Positions 13,157 through 25,900 of a stretch of DNA of 64,000 nt are shown here, one piece after another. Within the stretch, counting starts at the first letter, position 1. The number at the start of each line of letters is the position of its first letter. Source of the DNA: Strongylocentrotus droebachiensis (Eukaryota > Echinodermata > Echinoidea > Camarodonta > Strongylocentrotidae); NCBI GenBank assembly GCA_035222895.1, contig JAVYIG010000321.1, positions 124,001 through 188,000 of the forward strand. The letters are read 5' to 3'. A model generated the notes under the pieces. That model did not search any database. It saw nothing but the letters and a program-made list of their open reading frames with translations, and had not been told where the DNA came from. The position numbers and the translations under genes were made by a program.

Positions 13157-14558
13157 ATTGAAGCGCCACCGTTTGAATGCATAGGTTAGGAATGCCTCCT
13201 CACGAGGCTAATTATAATTCTCTGTCTTGGCACCAGGAGAAGTTCCTGTACCTCCCTTGTATCAGCGCCCCGGGGATGCGGAATAAGTCTGATTGCTACT
13301 TGTACCCTACAGCCAAGATCAATAGAGCTAGATTAAAGAAGGTGACATTTATATCCTCTATTCATTGGTAAATACGCATCATACGAACCTGCCCTAGCCT
13401 GGGGTTCAGAAACGTTTACGATTTTTCTCCCCCGACTTCGTGATAATTATGATACTATTTCATCGTAGTTGCAGTTATAACTGTTCATTTGTTATGTCTT
13501 GCAGTGTGGGGGTAGATGGTTGTATCTAGGTCTGTATTTGTTGTTGAGTTGTAACGATTGAGAAGTAGAAATGATGTTTGAGAGAGTGGATAGCCTGGAA
13601 GCGAGGCTGAAGATGGATGTGGCGCCACAAATAAATAAACCTCTTATTGCACTTTGATTGCCTTCAAGCGAAGGAGTGCGGAAAGAAGATAATGAAAGGT
13701 GAATAGAGGATCACATACAGAACAAGAGGGTTAAATAAGGAAATTGTAGGATAGGAGAGAAATTGGAAAAATTGTATACATTTATTAGTGTTTAAAAAAA
13801 AATCCATCTTGGCTTTTTTTCAAAAGTAAGCAAGCTGATTTTTTAATGTTTTATTTTTTATCTCAAAATGTTTGATCGATCATTTGAGAGCTTTGTTTAA
13901 AAAAAAATAATATAGTTTTTCAGAACTTGGTGTCCATGTATGTATTCCTTGCCTAAATTTGGTGATATTAGAATTTGTGTGAAAAAGGTGCATTGTATCT
14001 ATATAGTCAAGTACATCGAGAATGCTGTGAGTTTGTAGCCAAGGATTTAGTATCCAAGAGGTTAAGATAGTGGATCTCATCAACACCTCTGTAAATTAGA
14101 GAGCTCAGCCGCTGAAGTAATTTTCAGACCATCCTTGATCCGTTTAGGGAAAAAATTGGATAAAAGCTTTAAGATGCATATGGTTTGGGGTTAGGATATT
14201 CAAGGAGTAGACATTATCAGAATAACACACAGTATCGAACTTTGTTGGTATACGTATGAGACAATTTGAAAGAAAACCTTAACTTTTTGGGAAGACTACT
14301 TTGTAAAGACAATGGTTTAGATCTAAGCCAATCTCTAAATTGGGTGAAATGAGGAATGGGAGTGCTTAATATGAATTCTGCTAGGATGAGTAAAACTAAG
14401 TTTAAAAATAATTCAACAAAACTTGAGTCATAGAAAGTTGCAATGAAACAACAACAATATGAAATGGCTCATGGAAAGATAACTGACAAGTTATTATTTA
14501 GTAAACTTTGCAAAGCACAACTGATATGGGGATCACAAGAACTATGAAGAAGTCAGAA

Positions 14559-14990
14559 TAATATGGTCTGAGGAAGATGCAAAGAGACTAAGATTATCTC
14601 ATACTCAGTCAGAATAAGAAGTCAGTATAACCCATTAGCAACTAGAAATGTTGTAAAAATTGCCTATTACTCACTGGAAGAATTTGCAATATTTCCCTCT
14701 TTTTGACATTTTTCTGAAGAATATGAAACCTGCGCTATTTTTCGATGCTGAATCCTACTGTAGACATCGTAAGGATTACGCACGCATAACATTATAACGG
14801 TAGACCCTAGAACGGATACTATAGCGCGTTGAAAACGGACGAAAACGGACGGGCGGTTTCGGGCGGTTCAGTGAGTAAAAGGAGGGGCGGTTTCGGGCGG
14901 TTTAGTTGCTATTGGGTTAATATGGTCTGAGGAAGATGCAAAGAGACTATTAAAGATTCTCTCATGGTCTTTACTCAGTCAGTCAGCAAA
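14559..14990. mobile_element. Inverted-repeat element inside a ~60-bp direct duplication
   Basis: The inner element (about 14635-14920) has ends TAACCCATTAGCAACTA and TTAGTTGCTATTGGGTTA. It is flanked by copies of AATATGGTCTGAGGAAGATG that continue with AAGAGACTA and ACTCAGTCAG on both sides. The interior carries GGGCGGTTTCGGGCGGTT twice. Confidence 0.6.
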
Positions 14991-16305
14991 GGAGGTGAAT
15001 TCCCCTGGAGTGGGGTACGTGGTACCTGCATGTCAGTGGTTATGGCTCATACTCGCAGGTGGGATGCTTCGTGGGATACTTTAATCGCATTTAGAATTCC
15101 CTCTGTGGCTTATTCATCGTCACTGTAGGCCACCATGGAGCAACCAGGCATCCACTTTTCTCTCTAAGACAATTTTCCTCGTAAGATTTTCCTTTTTATT
15201 TTTTATTGGTGGCGACATGGTGAGATGAACGTGCCTTGTACCGCCTCAGTGTCACAACCGTTGGAATACTCGGCTCACAGGGATATATGGGATTTACCAA
15301 GTGGTTTCTGATCACGTTAGAGCATTTCCTGTCTCCGTTCGATCTGCTGCTCATTTCGATTTAAATTTGTGTATCTTTGGTGGAACCCTGATGCAGTGAG
15401 ATGAGAAGAGATTATTCCAAATATCACAGATATTTATTTTGGGAGATAGCATCTCGAAGGAAGCGGTGCATCATCCTTTTCCTTGTCGGTTTTTTCTTCT
15501 TTGTTTCTGTGGACTGAGTTGATTCTGATGGTAATCCAGAGGGGTAGGGGGATTTTTACTGTTGATCAGCAGTATCTTATGTGATCTTTCTGTTCTGCTG
15601 ACTGTCTTATAGTGTCTAGGATATGATCTGGTTGCATTTAGGATCATTTGATTGTTCAATTCCTTATCCACTCTTTGGAGAAACCTGATCTATCTCTCTT
15701 ATGTATTATTTAATCTCTTAATTGCCACATATTGCTAGAGCATATTTTCTGGAATTGGTAAAGAGTAATTATTTCCATATTCATTTCAGTGTCCATTTTT
15801 TAATCATTCTTGTTGATCATGATTCTTTGAAGCCACGTTTTCCTTTGGCCAATAAATGCCCCCTTAGATTGTTTTCAAAGACCCGAAGCTGTGTGTTTTA
15901 AGCTTTAACTATTCAGAAGTTAATACCTGTACAGTGTTTAAAAGTCACTCATGCACAAGTTCATTCAGGGGGCACCTCAGGATCTGATCAAGATAAGAGG
16001 ACCTGGGAGAAAAAAAAGGGTTATTTAATATTCTATGACTCACCATGAGTTGTCGTATAAGCAGATCATTCTGTAGCGGATTTATTCAACGATTTGTCAT
16101 TCAGTCCCGGATCAAATGCACCCACCGCGCACTCGTCTTAAATGTCTTTTAAACCCCTGGGAGAAAATAGAAGCAAAGATTTGAGATTTTTCAACCGATG
16201 TTGATACAAGCACTCTATTTAGCATAATTATGATTTATTACGGCTGCATCCTCAGATTATCCTTCGCTAAATTATTATGCCTACAATCTGAGGAACGCAC
16301 AGGAT

Positions 16306-17085
16306 TTAAAGGACAAGTCCACTCGAAAAATAACTTACTTTGAATAAAAGCAGAAAAATCAGACAAACCAATCAAAAAAAGTTTGAACAAAATCGGATAA
16401 CTAATAAGAAAGTTATGAATTTTTGAAAAAGTATGTAAAACTATGGAACAATGAGAATCACGACACAAATTGCCAAGATGGTTATCAGTTTGTGACGTCA
16501 TGTCCTCACAACTTACCAATTGCTTTATATAGTTTAATGCCATTAATTTCCCTTTTTATCCCCCAAAACTTGATTTCCCCATGCCTTTGCCCAGGTTATA
16601 TGATTTGTATCATATTGCGTGCATGACATTTCCCAAAAAAAATTATGGATTTTGAAGAATTGATACTAATTTCCGAATATTGTATTTCATAATTATTGAT
16701 TTTTATATAAATAGTTTATCAAAATTCAATTTTTCATGATTTAACTGGACAAAAATTACTCTTTATTTGTGCATCCACACAAAAACATATTACTAACAAT
16801 CTAACTTGGATGCTGGTGTGAAGAAATAAGATTCTTAGGGTGAAAATAGGAAATTTATATTATAAATATAAAGAAAATAATTAGTGGATAGTGAGGACCA
16901 TACGTCACAGACTCATGAGTGAGTTGCCAATTTGTGTAGTGATTTAAAAAACAAATTCATGTCATTAAAAATTCATAACTTTCTTATTAGTCATCCGATT
17001 TTGCTCAAACTTGTTTTGATTGGTTTGTCTGATTTTTCTGGTTCTATTGAAAGTAAGTTATTTTTGGAGTGGACTTGGGCTTTAA
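16306..17085. mobile_element. 780-bp foldback element with ~200-bp inverted arms
   Basis: It starts TTAAAGGACAAGTCCACTC and ends GAGTGGACTTGGGCTTTAA. The left arm (to about 16520) pairs with the right arm (from about 16880), including the segments around AACTTTCTTATTAGT and TTTGTCTGATTTTTCTG. The middle is AT-rich with no coding capacity. Confidence 0.75.
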
Positions 17086-17241
17086 GTCCCCCCCCCCCCT
17101 TCCTCAGCAAAAGAGAAAATGAATAAATTGCAAATTTGATCAACATTTTATTGTCATTCAAAAGTGTTGTTTTCTTGTATAGTGTGTCTTTTATGATTAT
17201 TTTTTTCAAGAACCAGAGCTCTGTGTAAGAGGTTGGGGGGA

Positions 17242-17259
17242 GGGGGGGGGGGGGGGGGG
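17242..17259. repeat. G18 homopolymer
   Basis: Uninterrupted G run next to the end of the 16.3-kb foldback element. Confidence 0.9.
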
Positions 17260-19200
17260 TCGGCTAGGCATACCAATTTGTTCCAAAATTTTTCCTGAAG
17301 ATGATTATAAAAAGAAATAATGTATTCATGTATTTGCCAGTGTTTTTTGCTAACTATTTATATGAATTATTTAGGTCCCAACATCTACTTTCTTGTTCAA
17401 GCCAAGGTATGCACTGACCAAACATGATTTTGTTTGCAAACCAGGGGCATTTTATTGCGAGGGAAGGCTTGATGTAAAGGTTGACTGATTTCGTCTCTGA
17501 GTGTATTCTTGCGGCTTTGGGACTTCAATGTCATGCATGTTCTCCCATTAGGTTGTGGTCCTGCCGGTTGTTATTGCACCGACTTTATTTGGATGGTAAA
17601 CTTACGGCTCGGTGCTTAACGTGCTCTGTGGTAGATTTCTAGCACCGATAATATGTCAAATTGTTGACCATCTTGGGATGAAACTTGGCCTTTGTGGAAA
17701 GGTGCAGGTATCACTTTGGTCAATTTTATTGTGCATGAATGAACAGTTACCAAAGCATAACGAGCTTGGTTTCATTTTGCAGGAAGTCATTCATAAATCA
17801 TGTTTTTTATGCAGTTATCCCATGTGAGATTTATTTGTTGCTATAGTTGAAAAAATACTTCTTTAATTGAACTTTCATTTTTATGATTTTTGTTTTCTTT
17901 CTGCGTATGTCGAAATCTATCCAGTAATAATAATTAGAACGGGCAAAAGTCTAGTGTTAAAAAAGACAAAATCATTGTGGTATAGTGTTCAAAAGACTTT
18001 TAAGATAAAAGTAGCATTGTTTCCTTTAAATGACATCACCTTGAGACCTCTTTATTATGTCTGCAGTCTCTCTGTATGGTTGTCTGGTATTGCACTTTAG
18101 CTGTAGTACATGAGACAAATTAGCCCGTCTCCCCAGTGGCATAGCTACAGGGGGTATAGGGGGGGGGGGGTTGAAAAAGTAAAAAAAGAATGATGAAGAA
18201 GCGAGAAGGAGAGAAAGGGAAAGGGAGAGGTGAAGAAAAAAAAGATGCCTGGATCATCAGCCCCCTCCTCCAATCAGAAGCCTTGTAGAATTGCATTTTA
18301 TTTTCTAAGTCAGACCAATGCCCCCCACCCCCTCCTGAAATCATTCCAGTGCCGCCTCAGTGGAAGGACTCATGCATGCCACTGCCTCGCCGCCGCCGGA
18401 GTTCATTTTAAAGGTGATGGGAAATCCTGACCCTCTCTAAAGGTCAACCAAAAGCAGCGAAGAATCTTGGCTTGGGCCTGGATGAATGCTTACGTTCCCA
18501 CAGCCAGTGAAAGTCTTCTTCCTTCACTACTTATGTAACGCACACCCCCCCTAATAACGGCATCTTGTAACGTTATTTCGAAGCAACAATTTGTATCATG
18601 TCTTTTGTTTTTGCTTTAAATTATGCTTTACTTGGCAAATAGGAGTAGAAATTTCTGATACTTCTACTAGTTAATATGGAAGATGTGCTAATTGGGCTGC
18701 TGACATGGTCACAAAATTCCAGAAAAAGGCACAACAAATTATCTAATCTTCCCATGATCTGTGATTTAAGAAGGCATCATTAGTGCAATATTTGAGTCAC
18801 GTGAACATGCAGACTTCATGTAGGATCTCCTCATTTGATGCCCCCCTCCCCCCCCCTCAAATTGGGGTTCTTATTCATAGAAAGAAGATACATATAAACG
18901 TTTTTATGGTCGTGGACATTAAAGTGGAAGTCTTGAGAGACTGATGCTTTAGAGCTTGTTGCTCTTATAACAATAGTGCCTGGTATTTAATGCCTCCTTC
19001 AATGATCTGTCAACATAATTTATACAAAGCCGCTTTTTGGGAGTGAATGTGGGAGAGGATTTATGGCCTTGGAGATACATAGCTGCGGAATTATTTCGAG
19101 ACATTACAAACTGTTATTAATGAGAGTGGTGTTGTAATGTTCAGAGAGCAATTAGACAAATTGATTTATAGCATATTATATATATCTATCTTACCGGTAT

Positions 19201-19286
19201 ATTAGCCCATCGACTATTGTATTTTGTTCATTCCTATAGACTTTAACGTAGAAGCCACCCAGCTCTGGTATGCAATGGGTTAAATA
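19201..19286. repeat. Single dispersed relative of the 112-bp array element
   Basis: About 82 bp running from TTAGCCCATCGACTATTG to GCAATGGGTTAA. It aligns along its length with the last copy of the 53-55 kb array and has the same inverted ends. Confidence 0.6.
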
Positions 19287-19619
19287 GTAGCAAGTTCTTT
19301 CGTTCAGGTTAACAGCCTTTAGATTTATAATAAAATATCAAACTCATGGGAAATAAGGGAGGAGTGCCGGTGGGGCTTTCCACCCTCAAATTTCATTTTA
19401 TTGCAAAGAAAAGTTTGTTTTGAAATGTGGTATCAAGTAAATGAGGATGGTGATGTTAAAAATAAACTCACCGTTGGATGGATGGAGCATTTTGCAGCAG
19501 ATCGATGCAGCAGTGCTCATCACTGAAATTAATCTGTAGACTCTCGAGGATTATTTCAAGATGATAGTGATAATGATGGAGAGATGCAAGATAGTCTGAG
19601 GCTGCAGAACATGAAGGTC

Positions 19620-19752
19620 AGGGGCCAGTTTCTCGAAACCGTCAGAAGTCTAATTTTGTGGACATCCCATAGGAACGCCTGTTAACTCTATAGCACATGT
19701 TTTAATGGGATGTCTAAGAAGTTAGACTTATGACGGTTTTAAGAAACAGCCC
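19620..19752. mobile_element. 133-bp palindromic MITE-like element
   Basis: The left arm GGGGCCAGTTTCTCGAAACC continues GTCAGAAGTCTAA. The right arm reads TTAGACTTATGACGGTTTTA and ends AAGAAACAGCCCC, its imperfect complement. GACATCCCAT and ATGGGATGTC pair further inside. Confidence 0.7.
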
Positions 19753-20446
19753 CCTGATAGACATACCTATCATTTTAGTACACAACTTCTTGGCATTGCA
19801 TCTTCTGGTGAAGTATGATACAAGCTTGCAAACCCCTTAGAGGATAAACAAGGAATGGGAACATTTATTTCATCAGGAATGACATCTTACTTGTCATCAG
19901 ATCACTTTAAAGAATGTCCTCTGATACATCTGTCATTCCTGCGGCAGATGGGTTTGCTAGTATTTTGTCTTGGGTGCCGCCGTATCAGATCAGGCATGTT
20001 TTCATGTTACACAAACAAACGTAACGCACTGGCTTGTCTGGCCTGGGTATGAACTTGAGAGGAAGATTTGGGAGATGTCTTCATTGTTTATCAAGAGTGT
20101 CCCGAAGCGGTCCATTAAGAGTCATTATTCCTTGATTCAAAATGCCTGCAGCGATTGCTTTTCAATGATTGCTTTTATGATACAGGAATCCGCTCTCAGC
20201 AAAGTGATGAAGAGAGCAATCAAAAATATAATGTAAATTGTAAACATTACTTTGATTTATGGCTTGGAGAAACAATTATCAAATTGAAATTATTGTGCTG
20301 TTCTTTTGATCCTACTGTGAGGCATTGAAGTCTGTTGTCAGTCAAGGGCTTCTGTTTTGGGTGTAAGAAGAGTTGCCCCATTATCCCCAAATGACTTGGG
20401 ATTCTTGTATCCAATGGATGATGGCTACTGATCTATCCAATTCTCC

Positions 20447-20540
20447 CCCTCCGCCCCCCTCCCCCTCCCCCTTCACCCCTGCCCCCTCCCCCTTCACCCC
20501 TGCCCCCGCCCCCTTCGCCCCCTTCGCCCCTGCCTTCCAC
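20447..20540. repeat. C-rich pyrimidine repeat
   Basis: Repeats of CCCCTCCCCCTTCACCCCTG, giving a Pro-rich frame on + and a Gly/Arg/Glu frame on -. Confidence 0.85.
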
Positions 20541-22668
20541 CTCCCCCATCATCCTGAAATTGTATCGATATGATGCCCTTGTTTGTTGATGGACAAATAG
20601 AAATTCAGATATAAATAGATACAATGTTAGATGGAAGAATGTACTTCAACTTTTCAGAGGGATGAAGTGGTGATGATATTGGTATGAAATAAGATATTTT
20701 ACAGAGTTGGGTCATTTGAAGTTCAACAATGTCTATGTTGATTGCCTGTTGCTGGGAGCTGCATCTTGTGTGGAATTTGTATTATGAAGTAAGAAAGTTA
20801 TTAGGCCTTTCATGTAATTATATAAAGCGAGGAAATCATTAGACCTGTAATTTGTATCTATATTTCTAGTACCCATTACCCCCCTGATCAATCCTATATT
20901 ACCCTACCCAAGTAATATTAAAGTTAGATAGGTCAGCCATTACCAAAGATGTAATCATTAGAGCAGAATTGATCATCTGCTCTCTTGTATCTCTCTACAA
21001 GTCTATATAACCTAGATCATACCCAGACAAGCTTTACCTCTACCTCAAGCCCTCCTGTCTGCCATTCTCAGCAGAGTTGATGAAAGGTTCACCCGTACTT
21101 TGAGAACGAGGTCGAAAACAGGGGTTCGGCTCGAGTGAAAGCCCCTCCGTGATCAATGGTTCCCTTTGAAGTCTGATATGGCATTGTTGGAGGAGGAAAC
21201 TCATTATTTGCGCTTTCTTTTGAACTCCCTAAATTGGTTATGCTGCTTTATTGCCCAAATGATGGTGGATTATATCACATTGGAAAGTCATTGTATTTTG
21301 GTTGGTTGACATCTATTGTTTTTAGATTGTCATAGTGTCGGCCCATCAGGCTTAGAAATGAGTTGCATCAGCTCTCATTAATATCTGGGTGATATTTTTA
21401 TTAGTGGATCGAGGTATATTAAAACACTTTGCAACTAATCCATACTTCGCTTGGTGCATGTCATTTGGGTCGTGCTAATGCTTTTCTGGAAATATTGATT
21501 AGAGTTTTCTTTTATTATTAAACTTGATTGGAAAGCATTTTGAGTAATATTACAGGAAGTAAATGCGAGGAGATGGGGATGCTGAAATAGTCGGCCAATT
21601 TCCAGGATATAGTAAAGTGATTTTCGGGTGAGCAGATATTAGCTCCGTCCTTCCTGCCTAATGCATTGCATTCTTCATCTTCCTCTGCTGGTTGGTACAG
21701 CTGTATTATTCATCAGTGACATTGCTAGGTACTCTGTAGCAATATGTCGCGATGCTCTTGGGCGGAGGCCAGCGATCGCGACCGGGAGGACAAATCTTGG
21801 GATGCAGTGCGTACGTTTGTGTGTGTGTCGGGGGAGAGTGTGTGAGTGAGTGTGGATGGGGGAACTCGTGTTGGGATTGGATAATGTGTTTGCTTAGCCA
21901 TCTCAGTGCCGAAAGGGAAGGGGAGAACGATAGCTGGAGTGGAGCATCACTGCCGCCTTTACTCTCTCTCTCTCTGTGGAATGAGAAAGTGTCAATGCCT
22001 CCTTCTTTCTCCTCCTGTTTTGGAATAGTCCTGGAGATATATTGGAAAGGATACCTCAACCAGCTTTGTTGCAATTTAGCTCGGATTCTAGGAGATTAGG
22101 TTCTTGGCGTAGATTCTTACCCCAAAGCGGAGGAGATGGCAAAGGGAGTTTGCATAATACATAATGGAAGATATTCAACTGCAGCGATTTCAGCATAAGT
22201 CATATTAGTTAAATAATTGAACATTACTCACTTTGCATTTTGTGATGCTGCAGATTATGTTCACAAGGCTTTCTACATAGTCAATCTAGCTTTTAATCTA
22301 GCTTTTGCCAGGCTCTTAGTTGGTATCATATTTTTGTAGAGACAGAAGTTATCTCTGGATTTGCAAAGACTGGCACATGGAATTCAAGGAATTAATATTT
22401 GTGGTGCATCCATGCCAGGAGTAAGATGGATTGGAGGCATCAAGAAACCTTAAGATACCATCTGAATGCATCGATGTAGATAGATAAGCCATATGAAAGG
22501 AGAGGATGCATGATTTTAACACAAGCAGACGATCGAAGGTGGCGTGAATGAGCAATGCACCAGCCACACTCAAACAATTAGAAGTAGAAAACTTCTTAGT
22601 GGAACCATCATCCATTGAAACCGCTGCCATAGCTATACAAAGTGGCAGCAACACAAAGTGGCAGCAAC

Positions 22669-22909
22669 ATGCCTGTGACAAGTATTGCCAGTACTCCAAT
22701 GAGGGAGCTACATAACAATAATAACAAGACGCGGCACATGCCCGACAAGGATGGGCCACAGGACGGGGAGAAGGAGGGAGCGAAGAAGGTGGCCATGGAG
22801 GAGGATCAGTACAGACCCTTCACTTGGCAAAAACCAGTGCCTTCCAAGGCCCTGAGGACTTCAGAGAATTACATGCTGAGGTACAAGTGCAGGAAACGGC
22901 CAGGGGGAG
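22669..22909 (+). CDS. APBA1: Alternative first coding exon 1a of the X11/Mint gene
   Basis: 80 codons plus one base. It starts at the first in-frame ATG (22669) after an in-frame TAG at 22630-22632 and ends at a strong donor, GAG|GTAAGG. The N-terminal part is polar and charged (four Asn in a row, then Lys/Glu/Asp-rich). It is followed by [14 protein letters not shown] and then [16 protein letters not shown]. That last 16-residue stretch matches exon 1b at 12 of 16 positions, and both exons end in phase 1, fitting the acceptor at 37908. I do not recognise a domain. The basic RKRPGG end sits directly before the PTB part. It could instead be an internal exon whose acceptor I have not identified. 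No cDNA evidence is available. Confidence 0.75.
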
Positions 22910-25900
22910 GTAAGGAATGATGTCTTTCGGAAGATGTCCGCCTGTATTTTGTGAAATGTTTCAACAAGAATAGTTTGTGAAGAACATTGTTACTTTTGAT
23001 GACCTGAACTTTAAACTTAAGACCGATTACAGCCTGTCTACACTAGTTTGGCCGGGGGTGGATTAGACCTCCCTGCAAGGTCACTGACAGGTGGTTATCT
23101 CATCAAATCAGCTCTCAATTAACATAAGAAAAAGGGGATCATGGGGGACCAACAGGCACCGATTAGGCATTGTTTGCTATATAGAGGGTGCAAGTAGCTA
23201 GAAGTAGTACAGTGGGGCTTTAAGCACCAGTTTATTATATTCTTTTGCCAGTAAAGAGGTGATTAGATTTAATACTACAACATGAAGATTAGCTCAGTAT
23301 TAAATTCAAAGAGTAGCATTGAACAGAGACGTACTGAAGCTGCATGGTTTGTTGAGGATTTTTCTCAGATAAGTGTAAGACAAAAACTTTGATGTCTTTA
23401 TTCAAAGGGATTCTAATCTTCTTTTAGTATCATGTCAATCGGCAATGCATTACAAGGATAAGAACAATATCAACAAAAGTTCATATTCTTTGCTTCCATT
23501 GAGTCCAGACTCCTGTCAAGAACATATATACTTCATTTAAATTACATCATTAATAAGGGAGTATTGGCAAAGTGCTTTAGCTAGTCAATAGTAAACGTTG
23601 AGAATTCTTGAGTCAAGACTAAACATGAAGAACTATGAAAGGTCATTGCAAAGACAATCACATTCACTTCCTGTGTCAAATACAATTCATAACCATTATA
23701 GTGTACTGTGTATTACAGAACCTTGGCAAGATACACAAGTGTTTACCACGTAGAGATTAATTGTACTAGTGTCGAGTTGTGGCCTGATTTCTACAATCAT
23801 ATTTCCTCTTTATAGGCGTTTCCTGTGGAAAGGACAGGAAGTTCTCATAATCTTATAAATGAAGGGAGTTTTCGACATTTCATGGCATGTTCGATCTACA
23901 TGTGTTTCTCGTTAAAGCAACAACCATAACACGCCATCGTATGAAGTCAACATGATATGTGTGAAAGATTGTGAACTTGTTGTTTAGTCAGTATTCCAAA
24001 ATGTTGAAAACAAGCGATAACTACACACTGAAGTACAAGACTAGAAAGAGGCCTGGAGGTAGAGGTAATGATTTTAAAGGTTTTTTCTGTTCATTCGTGG
24101 GTGGATTGTAAGATTGATTGCTTCCCCAGCTGGTAGCCAGTCATCAAAGTCATTGTCAAATAAAACCAGTCAACATCTTGCCTGTCAACATACTGTACAT
24201 AAGTTCAGTGGAAAACAGATCCCCCGTTTTTTCAAGCCACTGTGTACACGAGCGCAGTTTGGAAGCGCAGTCAACATATTATATTTCACTGCATAGGGAG
24301 TGAGATTGTACTTCTATGTAAATAAGGGGATTGTCCCTTGTGCAATGTAGACCATGTTTAAATTATGGTTTGATCTAGTTTGATGATGTGAGGTTTTAAT
24401 AAATGGTGGAGATTGTGAAACTGAAAGCTGGCCAGCCCGCTATATAAAGCCAGTCCTTTCTAAAGCTTATGGTAGTGAAAAAACACTTTTTAACCGGGTT
24501 TTACAGAAGCTGATAGTTGATTTTCAGTAAATACAAGAAGAAATGTTTAAATCAGGGGAAAAAATCACTGTTTTGTGTTAACTAATAGTCTTCATATTCA
24601 GATGACGGAACTAAACAACAACCAAAATGCTATTTCTCTCTGCCCAATTTTCACACCAGCAGTAGAATTTAATCAACATGAAATGCCACCACTCAGACAG
24701 CTAGGCTACTATTTTGGGCCTGCATCTTGCAGCTGAGTTTGCCCTTTGAAAACAGGAAAGAGATTTTCCACTCCACGAGTTATCGTGGTATTCCAGCAAA
24801 TAAATGTTATTCCATTCTTGCTTTTGGCCCGCCCAACATGCAGGTGACAGGCTTCCTGTTTGGCAGCGGGCTTTAATACAAACTTCACACATACCCAGAC
24901 AAACTGTTGCCAAGTTGGAGAAAACATATTTTAATCACGCGAAGAGCGTTGTGTGCTTGCAAATTGAGCGGCCAGACTGCCAAGGAAAAATGTTACCCTT
25001 GCACCCACACAAAAAAATGTCCTTCCCTGCAATGTTTTCACATATGTTAATTATAGGCATGTATAGTTTACTTCCTTATTCATATAATGTACTGTCAGAA
25101 TTCGCACATCGCTGGGTGTAAGAAGGGCGCTAACTCTCTGTAAATTCATAGGACTTGACACCTTTCTGGCACTCGGCCGACCACTTTTATTGATTGAGCA
25201 ATTTCCTGAGCAAGCTGTGAAGACACGTCCATGATCACCATGATCAATTATGTTAGTGACAAATTATTCTACATTTTAATATTTTGCATCGTACAGCTGC
25301 TTCTAAAGATAATGAATGTTGTAGGCAAATGCATTTAAAGATTATTGATTAATTCCAGATTGATACTTGATAGTTCATTTTTTCTTTAAATACCAAAAAT
25401 TGATTTATATCATATGCAGTTTGTATACATGATTTATATCTCTGTGGATGAATTAAGAACATTATTACAAAAAGGAAAATAAGATGAATAATTTCTGATC
25501 ATAACACAGCCACAGATAAGCTTGTCAGTTGTATGTGACATTAAAAAGAGGATTTTTTGTCATGTGTAATTTTCAGTAGGATATCTGTATAGAAATCAAC
25601 GATATTATCATAGCTCTCCTAAATAACCAGGGGTAATTACTATCCTCGCCCGTGCATGACCATATTCAAAGGCCTTGCATGATTAGATGTTAAAACGCAT
25701 CTATGGTAATTGTATTCGGAATTGATATGTGCTATAGTAGACCATCATTAGTATTCAAGGTGATATGGTTTCGGCTGGCTTATTGTCAGTCTTTCTTATG
25801 GGTTAATTAAATGAGATAATTGGTAGCATGAACATGAGGCTTTTGATATTTGTTTTATCTCTTCTTTTTGCCCTACTTCTTGAAATGAACAGGGTTAGTT

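Larger units (their letters stand above)
1..22668. other. Upstream non-coding region, no recognised exon
   Basis: No reading frame here resembles a known protein, and the longest frames lie in (CT)n or (GAT)n tracts. It contains the repeats listed separately: simple repeats, a GC-rich inverted-repeat element at 5.5 kb, a foldback mosaic at 12.8 kb, and inverted-repeat elements at 14.6, 16.3, 19.2 and 19.6 kb. It may be intergenic, or hold 5' UTR exons and a large first intron of the X11/Mint gene. A missing N-terminal coding exon cannot be excluded. Confidence 0.6.

Noticed and set aside
22642..22668. Upstream start of exon 1a at a GTG
   Set aside because: GTG is not a normal start in animals; the first ATG after the in-frame stop is 22669.
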